This document shows positions 10,139 to 17,587 of a stretch of DNA of 64,000 bases, piece by piece (position 1 is the stretch's first letter; the number at the start of each line of letters is the position of its first letter). The position numbers and the translations under genes were made by a program. Origin of the DNA: an uncultured Rhizobiaceae bacterium (GTDB lineage: Bacteria; Pseudomonadota; Alphaproteobacteria; Rhizobiales; Rhizobiaceae); the NCBI GenBank assembly GCA_951813045.1, contig CATOTF010000002.1:558001-622000 (forward strand), written 5' to 3'. Under the pieces are notes generated by a model. The model did not search any database. It was not told where the DNA came from and saw nothing but the letters and a program-made list of their open reading frames with translations.

Positions 10139-10760
10139 TTGAAGACCATTTCACTGCGTCCGCATTTTGGCAAAATTATTCAGGATGTTGATCTTCGGTA
10201 TGTAACGGACGACAGTGTGACGGACCTGAAAGCCTCCACACATTAAACCTGCAAGCTGATATGTTGTGGCACACGGATAGCACGTTTTTGCCGACCCCGG
10301 CCTTCGTCAATATATTGACAGTAAAGATTGTCCCCAAATCGGGCGGTGAGACGGAACTTTCCAGTGCCCGCGTTTGCTGGGCTCATCTGCCCGAAAGCCT
10401 TAAATCTGAACTCAGGGACGCCATCATACGGCACCGCCGGTCCAACTCGCGCGCCAGAGTTTCCGGTGATCTGGCGAGGCTGCCGAATATGAACCGGTGG
10501 CCGAACCGCCCCTGGAAAGCGGTTTGGAAAATCCCAGTGAATGGTGAAGACGCTTTATATATATCGCCTCCCACTCATTTGCCATTGAAGGAAAAGGGCA
10601 AATCAGGGGCAACGCATCATTGATGAAGCGATCGAATTTTGCACCCGTCCTGAATATGTTCACAACCATAAATCGTAGGTGGGGGACGTCCTGATTTGGG
10701 ATGAACGTGCTTCACTACATCGTAGGCAATTGTGGTCGTACAGCGAGCCTCGCAAGCTCA
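10139..10760 (+). pseudogene. TauD/TfdA-family dioxygenase, degraded
   Basis: These are remnants of a 2-oxoglutarate/Fe(II) dioxygenase. From 10139 a TTG-led frame reads KTISLRPHFGKIIQDVDLRYVTDD, the TfdA N-terminus, and stops at about 10245. Then LWHTDSTFLPTP appears (from 10264), with the Fe-binding HxD, continuing through SGGETELSSARVCWAHLP. The roughly 70-80 residues normally between these blocks are missing. Further on, in shifted frames and across stop codons, IDEAIEFCTRPEYVHNHKS and VGDVLIWDERASLHR correspond to the family's C-terminal block with the last Fe-binding His. So there is an internal deletion, frameshifts and stops. It follows the ABC operon by 12 bases and may once have been its last gene. 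Confidence 0.8.
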
Positions 10761-10872
10761 TGAGTACTTGTTGCTCAGGAACAGATACGGATGGACTGCC
10801 ATTTGTGCGTATCATTTAAAAACTGCCTGTGTTGGCTGCCCTTATGGATAATCGCATCCCATGTGATTTGTT

Positions 10873-10892
10873 TTTTGCAACCGGTTGCAAAA
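10873..10892. promoter_or_regulatory. LacI-type operator before the inositol importer operon
   Basis: A perfect 20-bp palindrome with core TTGCAACCGGTTGCAA (10875-10890), 54 bp before the ATG at 10947. The central CCGG with A/T-rich arms is typical of LacI/GalR-family operators. The same 16-bp core recurs at 19552-19567. The likely binder is the LacI-family protein encoded at 22795-23823 (inference). Confidence 0.8.
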
Positions 10893-10946
10893 TGCATTCG
10901 TTTTGACTAGCCTAGGGAAGGCTCGCCAGGGAGGGGCTTTCGCACG

Positions 10947-11762
10947 ATGGATCGATCAGTATCGTTTTCGATAAATCATATGACCGCAGCTTTTGCTGAT
11001 CTGGATACATTTATCCAGATGGCGCAGAAGATTGACACCCATGGTGTCGAATTTCGAAACGATCTTTCAGGCCCATTGTTCGACGATGAATCCCCGTCAC
11101 AGGTGCGGCAGACGCTACAATCCTCCGGTTTGACCTGCCATGCGCTGGCTGAAATCAAGTCTTTTGATACGCTGAAAGATGATGAAATTTCACAATCAAT
11201 GGAACTGCTGGACATAGCAGAACAGCTTGGTGCTGATGCAGTGAGCTTTATTCCCAATAACGACGGTTTGAAATTTGACGGAGCACAGTTCCGCAAGGTG
11301 CTACAGGCTTTTGCCGGCCCCTTAAAATCACGGGGCCTTGTCGGATACATCGAACCTTTAGGTTTTGAAACCTGCGGTTTGCGGTTCAAGGTGGATGTTG
11401 TCGATGCCCTAGCAGAGCTTGGGCTGACCGACCAATTCATGTTGATCCACGATACTTTTCACCACCATGTTGCTGGTGAAAAAGAAATGTTCCCGCAACA
11501 CACGGGCCATGTACATATTTCAGGTGTTAGCGATCAATCCGTATCCACGGGTAATATGACGGATGCCCACCGGGGCCTTGTTGAACCAATCGACCGTCTG
11601 GGAAATATTAGTCAGATTCAGTCTTTGCTTGACGGCGGTTATCGCGGTAGCTTTTCTTTTGAAGTTTTTGATCCTTCGGTTCAAACTGATCCGCACCTAT
11701 CAGACAGGCTTGAACGGTCAATGACATATATCAGCTCTGCGCTGCTTCAGGAGGCCGCGTAG
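10947..11762 (+). CDS. sugar phosphate isomerase/epimerase family TIM-barrel protein (IolI-like)
   Basis: A 271-residue xylose-isomerase-like TIM barrel, first gene of the importer operon. Metal-ligand candidates are the Glu in YIEPLGFETCG, Asp/His in LIHDTFHHH, His in GHVHISGV and the terminal Glu in SFEVFDPSV. This layout matches IolI, the 2-keto-myo-inositol isomerase, and related inositol-cluster proteins. GGGAGGGG precedes the ATG by about ten bases. The context (inositol catabolic genes, shared operator) supports a role in isomerising inosose. Exact activity is not proven by sequence; other members act on hydroxypyruvate or ketohexoses. Confidence 0.75.
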   Translation: MDRSVSFSINHMTAAFADLDTFIQMAQKIDTHGVEFRNDLSGPLFDDESPSQVRQTLQSSGLTCHALAEIKSFDTLKDDEISQSMELLDIAEQLGADAVSFIPNNDGLKFDGAQFRKVLQAFAGPLKSRGLVGYIEPLGFETCGLRFKVDVVDALAELGLTDQFMLIHDTFHHHVAGEKEMFPQHTGHVHISGVSDQSVSTGNMTDAHRGLVEPIDRLGNISQIQSLLDGGYRGSFSFEVFDPSVQTDPHLSDRLERSMTYISSALLQEAA

Positions 11763-11846
11763 AAAACCAAATCACACAGTTGCCCTGCGGGGCATCCGGC
11801 CAACATATTGAACAGGTGAGCCGGACACCTGAATTGGGAGAAGACC

Positions 11847-12785
11847 ATGAAAAAGACACTTCTCGGCCTCGGCCTTGCAGTATTAATGACAACTACAGCG
11901 ATGTCGCAGGAAATCGGCGCGACGTTTTCGCGGTTCGATGACAACTGGCTAACAGTTTTGCGCAACGGTATGGTTGAGCACGCTAAGGGCATTGACGGCC
12001 TTGTTTATCAGCAAGAAGACGCATCTGACGACCTGGCAAAACAAATCGACCAAGTGAAGAACTTTGTGGCTTCCGGTGTTGATGCAATTATCGTGAACAT
12101 CGTTGATACATCTGCTGGTGCTGCTGTGTCTGCTGCTGCAGGCGACACACCGTTGGTCTATGTTAACCGCGAGCCAGATAATGTGAATGAACTGCCGCCA
12201 ACGCAGGCTTTCGTTGCATCAAACGAAATCGAATCTGGCACATTGTCGGCGTTTGAGGTTTGTAAAAACCTCCGCGCAGCCGGTAAAGCTGGCGGCGCAA
12301 AAGGCTATCTCATGAACGGTCAGCTTTCCAACCAAGCAGCAGTTCAGCGTTCTAAGGACGTTCGTGACGTGATTGGCATGGACATGTGTAACTTCATGAC
12401 CATCATCGATGAGCAGACAGCGAACTGGTCACGTGATGAAGCACAGGATTTGATGACCAACTGGATGTCTTCCGGCGAACCATTTGATTTTGTTCTTGCA
12501 AACAACGACGAGATGGCTATCGGCGCGATCCAAGCGATGAAAGCTGCTGGTTTGGACATGTCTGTCATTCAGGTTGGCGGTGTTGATGCATCCCAAGACG
12601 CTTTGCTTGTGATGGCTGCTGGCGATTATGATGTTACAGTGTTCCAAGACTCTGTTGGTCAAGGCACCGGTGCAATTGACGCAGCGCTTAAACTTATCGC
12701 TGGCAAAAAAGTCGACCAGAAAGTCTACATCCCATTCAAGTTGGTTACGCCAGCGAACATGGGGGACTTCCTAGCAAAGAACTAA
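11847..12785 (+). CDS. sugar (probably inositol) ABC transporter periplasmic binding protein
   Basis: A 312-residue periplasmic binding protein of the ribose/galactose type (Peripla_BP_4). A Sec signal peptide (MKKTLLGLGLAVLMTTTAM) is followed by the mature fold with FSRFDDNWLTVLRNGM near the ligand cleft and VNREPDNVNEL, ANNDEMAIGAIQAMKAAG and VGGVDASQDA in the second lobe. GGGAGAAG precedes the ATG. It is the solute receptor for the permease and ATPase downstream. The surrounding iol genes point to myo-inositol or a stereoisomer as ligand; the binding residues cannot be assigned safely. Confidence 0.88.
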   Translation: MKKTLLGLGLAVLMTTTAMSQEIGATFSRFDDNWLTVLRNGMVEHAKGIDGLVYQQEDASDDLAKQIDQVKNFVASGVDAIIVNIVDTSAGAAVSAAAGDTPLVYVNREPDNVNELPPTQAFVASNEIESGTLSAFEVCKNLRAAGKAGGAKGYLMNGQLSNQAAVQRSKDVRDVIGMDMCNFMTIIDEQTANWSRDEAQDLMTNWMSSGEPFDFVLANNDEMAIGAIQAMKAAGLDMSVIQVGGVDASQDALLVMAAGDYDVTVFQDSVGQGTGAIDAALKLIAGKKVDQKVYIPFKLVTPANMGDFLAKN

Positions 12786-12804
12786 GTTTGGCTTAGGCTG
12801 AACA

Positions 12805-12834
12805 TGTGGGGCGGCGCAGACGCGCCGTTCCACA
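12805..12834 (+). other. intercistronic stem-loop after the binding-protein gene
   Basis: A 13-bp hairpin with a four-base loop: TGTGG, two G-U pairs, CGGCGC, loop AGAC, GCGCCG, CCACA. It lies 20 bases after the binding-protein stop and before the permease gene, with no T-run after it. Such hairpins often stabilise the upstream mRNA or partly terminate, giving more binding protein than permease (inference). Confidence 0.7.
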
Positions 12835-12893
12835 GTTCCCACAATAGAAACTTCAAATCAAATACTCCAAACTAAATAGTAAGGGCCTTCTAA

Positions 12894-13967
12894 ATGCCAG
12901 ATACGAGCCACGGAATTGGTGGGCTAACTTTCGACAAGGCCAAACGATCTTGGCCAAATGAATTGAACATCCTTCTTGCGTTGGTCATTATCATCGTAGT
13001 TTTCGAAGTTCTGGGGCAAGTTTTGCCCTACATGAACGACCAAAGCTTCCTGTTTGACAGCAGAGACCGCTTTGACAGCATATTCAACGAGGCGCGGCTC
13101 CAGATTATTATCTTGCAGGTCGCGATTATCGGCATCATTGCGCTGGGTGTGACCCAAGTCATCATCACCGCAGGTATCGACCTAAGCTCCGGGCCATTGG
13201 TCGCTGCAACCGCTATGATCGCCATGAGTTTCGGCCAGACCGAACTGGTAAATGGATTTCCAAACCCCAAAGCCTTGTTTGGAACATGGGCCATGGACCT
13301 TCCTGTGGTCTTGCCAGTCGTCATAGGTTTAGCATTCGGCGCTATCATTGGGGCGATCAACGGAACCTTTATTGCGTTCTTGCGCATACCACCCTTCATT
13401 GCGACGTTAGGGATGTTTCTAATTTGCCGAGGTATTGCGCTTTGGTGGTCAGGTGGCAATCCAATTTCTTTTCCAACGGAAAGCTTCAAATATATCGGTT
13501 CGGGCATGATGCCGGTAGTCTGGTTCCTATCGCTTGCGGTTATTTTCCACGTTATCATGCGCTATACAGTCTATGGCAAACACACCTACGCGATTGGGTC
13601 TAATGAAGAAGCCGCACGGATGTCTGGCATCAACGTGAAACGCCATAAAGTTATGGTCTATACTGTCGCCTCGTCGCTCGCTGCATTTGCGGGTGTTGTT
13701 CTCGCTGCAAAAAGCGAAACCGCGCAGGCAGGCATGGGCGAATTCTACGAACTCTTCGCAATCGCTATGGCTGTTATTGGCGGTATCAGCCTTCAGGGCG
13801 GACGTGGGTCCATTATTGGTACGGTGCTGGGTGCGATGGTTCTTGGCGTGATCAGATCTGGATTCACGTATATAAAGCTAGACGGATCTTATCAGCTCAT
13901 GGCGATGGGCAGCATCATCATTGCAGCTATTATTCTTGATCAATACCGTCAACGAAATAAAGCATAG
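12894..13967 (+). CDS. sugar (probably inositol) ABC transporter permease
   Basis: A 357-residue RbsC/FrcC-family permease (BPD_transp_2) with many hydrophobic segments. The motif IAFLRIPPFIATLGMFLICRG and the later YTVYGKHTYAIGSNEEAARMSGINVKRHK cytoplasmic loop are characteristic. The N-terminus has a 20-residue cytoplasmic lead before the first helix. It sits between the binding protein and the ATPase, 14 bases before the latter. The long extracellular segment (QSFLFDSRDRFDSIFNE) is seen in inositol-type permeases of alphaproteobacteria as well as fructose ones; ligand assignment rests on context. Confidence 0.88.
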   Translation: MPDTSHGIGGLTFDKAKRSWPNELNILLALVIIIVVFEVLGQVLPYMNDQSFLFDSRDRFDSIFNEARLQIIILQVAIIGIIALGVTQVIITAGIDLSSGPLVAATAMIAMSFGQTELVNGFPNPKALFGTWAMDLPVVLPVVIGLAFGAIIGAINGTFIAFLRIPPFIATLGMFLICRGIALWWSGGNPISFPTESFKYIGSGMMPVVWFLSLAVIFHVIMRYTVYGKHTYAIGSNEEAARMSGINVKRHKVMVYTVASSLAAFAGVVLAAKSETAQAGMGEFYELFAIAMAVIGGISLQGGRGSIIGTVLGAMVLGVIRSGFTYIKLDGSYQLMAMGSIIIAAIILDQYRQRNKA

Positions 13968-13981
13968 ACAGGGGCATTGAT

Positions 13982-14758
13982 ATGAGCGACGACATAGTTC
14001 TAAGAACAGAAAACCTGACCAAACATTACGGCGGCGTTCATGCGCTGATGGGCGCAAATTTTGAGATGCGCCAGGGCGAGCACGTTGCTATTATGGGCGA
14101 TAACGGTGCTGGAAAATCCACCTTTGTGCGCCAAATCACCGGAGTTGAGCAACGCACAAGTGGCAAGGTCTCACTGTATGGCGAAGAGGTGAATTTTGGC
14201 GGTCCGCTAGAAGCCCGGGAAGCGGGAATTGAAACAGTGTTCCAAACATTGGCTTTGGCTGATGATTTGGATGTGTCGGACAATCTGTTTCTGGGTCGCG
14301 AAATGACCAAGTTCGATTGGCTTGGACCGTTCCGCTTTCTCGACTACAAAGGCATGCGAAAGGCCACAATGGAGGGCCTTGTGAAAACCGGCGTGAAGAT
14401 TCCGAACATCAGAAATACGATCCGAAATATGTCAGGTGGCCAGCGCCAATGTGTGGCTATTGCGCGCACGGCAACATTTGCGTCGCGGCTGACAATCATG
14501 GATGAGCCAACGGCAGCGCTCGGTGTTCAGGAGACTGCGCAGGTGGAGAATATAATCCGCACGCTTAAAGATCAGGGTGAACCCCTCATTCTGGTGAGCC
14601 ATAACATGCGTCAGGTGTTTGATCTAGTAGACCGTATCATTGTTTTCCGTCGAGGTCGGATTGTTGCTAATCTAAACAAGGAAGATACAGACGGGCAGGA
14701 CGTGGTGGCCTATATCACCGGCGCGAAAACCGGCGAAGAATTCGCCGGTGCAGCTTAA
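13982..14758 (+). CDS. sugar ABC transporter ATP-binding protein (single domain)
   Basis: A 258-residue ATPase with Walker A GDNGAGKST, signature MSGGQRQCV and Walker B TIMDEPTAALG. Unlike RbsA/MglA it has only one nucleotide-binding domain, so it would act as a homodimer, like FrcA-type proteins. It follows the permease by 14 bases with an AGGGG ribosome site. It ends the importer operon; a REP-like palindromic element separates it from the convergent aldolase gene. Confidence 0.9.
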   Translation: MSDDIVLRTENLTKHYGGVHALMGANFEMRQGEHVAIMGDNGAGKSTFVRQITGVEQRTSGKVSLYGEEVNFGGPLEAREAGIETVFQTLALADDLDVSDNLFLGREMTKFDWLGPFRFLDYKGMRKATMEGLVKTGVKIPNIRNTIRNMSGGQRQCVAIARTATFASRLTIMDEPTAALGVQETAQVENIIRTLKDQGEPLILVSHNMRQVFDLVDRIIVFRRGRIVANLNKEDTDGQDVVAYITGAKTGEEFAGAA

Positions 14759-14785
14759 GCCCGCCTCGTAATTCATAACTCTCAA

Positions 14786-14887
14786 CCGTCATCCTACCCC
14801 TTGTGGGTAGGATCTACCGAGCGTTGTTGTCACTCGTGAACCTGTTGCGCAGGCGATAGATCATAGGCACAAGGCCTATGATGACGG
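14786..14887. repeat. REP/BIME-like palindromic element between convergent operons
   Basis: An outer inverted pair, CCGTCATC (14786-14793) and GATGACGG (14880-14887), encloses two hairpins. The first is ATCCTACCC/GGGTAGGAT (14791-14813, five-base loop) and the second ATCATAGGC/GCCTATGAT (14860-14882, five-base loop). It lies between the convergent importer and aldolase genes. The GTCATCCT...AGGATCTA pattern resembles dispersed palindromic elements common in alphaproteobacterial intergenic DNA. It could also block transcription from both sides (inference). Confidence 0.75.
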
Positions 14888-14908
14888 CACAGCGGGTTGG
14901 TTGCATTC

Positions 14909-15742
14909 TCAACCAGCTGGTGCGACCGCTCTGAGCACTTTGCGCGTTAACTCTGTAATAGGCGCCTCGACATCTTTCAAAATTGCAGCCCGGTCAAATT
15001 GCTCCGGATCGTTTGCCAAGACCGAACGCAATTCCCTACCGAATGCGAGCCGCAATTCAGTTCCTATGTTGAACTTGCAGACTTGAGTCTCCCGCGCTAA
15101 CTCGCCGCGCGTTCCGTGAGGAATGCCGGAGCCTCCGTGAATGACCAGCGGTACGTCGCACATTCCGGCGATTGTATCGATCCGCTTCCGGTCGATTTGA
15201 CCTTCGTGATTTTCTTGCAAGTGCACATTGCCGACGGAGATCGCCATGGCATCAACACCGGTTTCCTGCGCAAAACGTGCCGCTTCATTAGGGTCAGTAC
15301 CGAGCGATTGCTCGCCATTGGAATAGCCAACAAAACCAATTTCCCCTTCGCATGACACGCCAGCGCCATGGGCCAATTTTGCAATTTCTGCTGTAAGTGA
15401 AACGTTCTTTGCAAACTCTTCGCGTGAGCCGTCAAACATGACGGAGGTAAACCCGCAGTCGATAGCTTCCGCACATTCGTCGCGTGAATAACCGTGGTCA
15501 AGATGGGCAACTACGGGAATCGATACGCTTTCCGCAAGGTTGCGAAACATCGAGGCCAGAACGGGTAGGGGGGTGTGCGCCCGACAACCGGGGCCCGCCT
15601 GCAAAATGACAGGCAGACCTTCCGCTGCCGCTGCGGTTACATAGGCGCGCGAATCCTCCCACCCAAGACATACGACCCCGCAAACGGCATAATTTCCCCG
15701 CAATGCGGGTTGCAGGACTTCCGATAATGTAGCGATGGTCAT
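14909..15742 (-). CDS. iolJ: class II aldolase, probable IolJ (6-phospho-5-dehydro-2-deoxy-gluconate aldolase)
   Basis: A class II fructose-bisphosphate-aldolase-family protein of 277 residues. The Zn-binding His pair is in VVAHLDHGYSRD, a further Zn/substrate segment is SCEGEIGFVGYSNGEQ, and the C-terminal VIHGGSGIP loop binds phosphate. In the inositol pathway IolJ cleaves 2-deoxy-5-keto-gluconate 6-phosphate, made by IolC, to dihydroxyacetone phosphate and malonate semialdehyde. Its start overlaps the iolB stop by four bases, so it is coupled to the iolDCB operon. A general fructose-bisphosphate aldolase is possible, but the position strongly favours IolJ. Confidence 0.85.
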   Translation of the reverse strand: MTIATLSEVLQPALRGNYAVCGVVCLGWEDSRAYVTAAAAEGLPVILQAGPGCRAHTPLPVLASMFRNLAESVSIPVVAHLDHGYSRDECAEAIDCGFTSVMFDGSREEFAKNVSLTAEIAKLAHGAGVSCEGEIGFVGYSNGEQSLGTDPNEAARFAQETGVDAMAISVGNVHLQENHEGQIDRKRIDTIAGMCDVPLVIHGGSGIPHGTRGELARETQVCKFNIGTELRLAFGRELRSVLANDPEQFDRAAILKDVEAPITELTRKVLRAVAPAG

Positions 15743-16581
15743 TTGAACTTGGCGATCATGTCTTTGATGCCGGGGATGGTCTCGATCTGATAGGCATGGC
15801 TTGGCTGGAAGAATTGCACCAGTGACCGTTGGCTCAGGCCTCCCAGAATCGTGAAATAATACATTTCATAACCGGGCAGGACACAGCAGGGGTGATAGCC
15901 ATTGTCGATGCAAATCGTCGAACCATCAACGATGTGGTAGGCATCCCCCGATGTCCCGTCTTCGCGCTGCAACATTTGCAGGCCCGATCCGTGGTTCGGC
16001 TTGAACCTGAAATTATAGGTCTCGTCGTGGCGGGTTTCCGTAGGCACACGATCTGTATCGTGCTTGTGGGACGGGAAGCCTGACCAACCGCCGGCGCCGA
16101 CGGTAAACAATTCCGAGACCAGCAGGCGTCCAACTTTACCGTGTTGCTTTTGCCCTAAAATATGTTTTATTTTGCGGTGGGTTTTCGTGTCGTCGGAACC
16201 ATATTGAACAAGATCAATTTCATTGTTGCGCACGGCAAATGGATCAAGCACTTCGTTGAACTTCGCACCGGCGACAAACACTTCCGCCTTGTCTGACATG
16301 CAGACCATTGTCGCTTTGGTTCCGGAAGGAACATAGACGCCCTCCGGTTCCCCGTCCCAAACGTCTAAGCCGCGATTACCAATGCCATCGTATTTTGCGC
16401 CTTCAATTTCAACGTCGACTGTGCCAGTCGCTGGTGCGATGCAGGTTTCGAACCCGGGTACCTGATATTCAAATTCCTGACCTTTTTCGAGCTTTACGAT
16501 GTTGAAATAGTTTAACGGAACGGTGGGGTCGCCCACATCAACTATTGCTTTGTTGTTATTATCGAAAGGCGCGATGTGCAT
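15739..16581 (-). CDS. iolB: 5-deoxy-glucuronate isomerase
   Basis: IolB converts 5-deoxy-D-glucuronate to 2-deoxy-5-keto-D-gluconate. The 280-residue protein has the bicupin layout of the KduI/IolB family. The metal site is seen in GFPSHKHDTDRVPTETRHDETYNF (His, His, Glu), with the following HIVDGSTICIDNGYHPCCVLPGYEMYYF. It begins with MHIAPFDNNNKAIVDVG, close to other IolB proteins. It lies 27 bases after iolC and overlaps iolJ by four bases. Length and motifs are normal. Confidence 0.93.
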   Translation of the reverse strand: MHIAPFDNNNKAIVDVGDPTVPLNYFNIVKLEKGQEFEYQVPGFETCIAPATGTVDVEIEGAKYDGIGNRGLDVWDGEPEGVYVPSGTKATMVCMSDKAEVFVAGAKFNEVLDPFAVRNNEIDLVQYGSDDTKTHRKIKHILGQKQHGKVGRLLVSELFTVGAGGWSGFPSHKHDTDRVPTETRHDETYNFRFKPNHGSGLQMLQREDGTSGDAYHIVDGSTICIDNGYHPCCVLPGYEMYYFTILGGLSQRSLVQFFQPSHAYQIETIPGIKDMIAKFK

Positions 16582-16608
16582 TATTTTTCCTCTAAATTCA
16601 GCGTTGAT

Positions 16609-17586
16609 TTATTTGGCGCTGGGTCCTGTATGGGACGCTATGAAATCTTCTAATTGTTGAGTGGTTGGCATGGCGGGGGCGCAGCCAACTTTTGATACGA
16701 CGATGGCAGCTGCAGCCGACCCGCGAAGGACGGCCTGTTCCACATCCATGTCACCCAAGAGTGCGGCGATGAAACTGCCCATGAAGGCGTCTCCGGCACC
16801 AGTGGGCTTAAGCGCCTCGACTTTGTAAATACCGGTAGCGACTTCTTTGCTGTCATAAAATGTGACAGCACCGTTTTCACCCATTTTGTAGACGACGATA
16901 CTCGTGCCGGTCTCGGCCAATTCACGAGCTTTGTTCAGGCCTTGCGCCTTGTCGCCCACCATGAAGCCGAACTCATCATCATTGCCGATGACGACATCGC
17001 ACATGGCGGCTGCGCGGGAATAAACGTCACTAGCGACCTGTGCGGAAGGCCAGGAATAGGGGCGGTAATCAACATCGAAGATGATCGGAATTCCGGCAGC
17101 TTTTGCCTTGTCAAAACCGTGGAATGCTGCACTGCGCGAGGGCTCGGCGGCAAAAACAGTCCCGGTTGTGATCAGCGCTGAGTAATTTGAGAAATCGATG
17201 GCGTCGACATCGTCAAATGTCATTTCGAAATCGGCAGCACCATTGCGATAAATCACCGATTGATGGTCTTCAACGCGGGATTCTACAATAGCCAGTGAAT
17301 TGCGGGCCTCGCCCCCCTCGTTGCGCACGAATTCCGCATCAATCTTGTAATGGGCCAATTGGTTGAGACAAAACCGCCCGATAGAATCATCCGATACGCG
17401 GGTGACCAGAGCCGTTCTTCCCCCGTGCTGTGAGATCGCAACACAAATATTGGCGCTTGAGCCCCCAAGGTGTGAAACGAATTGGGTGGCGTCTTCCGTT
17501 CGTGTGCCCGGCGGGTCAGGATAAAAATCCATGCCCGCGCGCCCGATTACAAGAATGGGTTTTTCGTTTGAAATTTTAATGGACAA
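16609..17586 (-). CDS. iolC: 5-dehydro-2-deoxygluconokinase
   Basis: A PfkB-family carbohydrate kinase of 325 residues that phosphorylates 2-deoxy-5-keto-gluconate with ATP. It has the N-terminal VIGRAGMDFYPDPPGT of IolC, the PfkB signature 1 (HLGGSSANICVAISQHGG) and signature 2 (KPTGAGDAFMGSFIAAL) with the catalytic Asp in GAGD. It starts one base after the iolD stop and precedes iolB, so it is a tightly packed operon member. No fusion to a C-terminal DUF2090 aldolase-like domain is present, in line with the separate iolJ gene. Confidence 0.94.
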   Translation of the reverse strand: MSIKISNEKPILVIGRAGMDFYPDPPGTRTEDATQFVSHLGGSSANICVAISQHGGRTALVTRVSDDSIGRFCLNQLAHYKIDAEFVRNEGGEARNSLAIVESRVEDHQSVIYRNGAADFEMTFDDVDAIDFSNYSALITTGTVFAAEPSRSAAFHGFDKAKAAGIPIIFDVDYRPYSWPSAQVASDVYSRAAAMCDVVIGNDDEFGFMVGDKAQGLNKARELAETGTSIVVYKMGENGAVTFYDSKEVATGIYKVEALKPTGAGDAFMGSFIAALLGDMDVEQAVLRGSAAAAIVVSKVGCAPAMPTTQQLEDFIASHTGPSAK

Positions 17587-17587
17587 A

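Noticed and set aside
10875-10890. CRISPR or phage attachment site from the repeated 16-mer
   Set aside because: Only two copies, both palindromic and both at operon starts; an operator explains them better.
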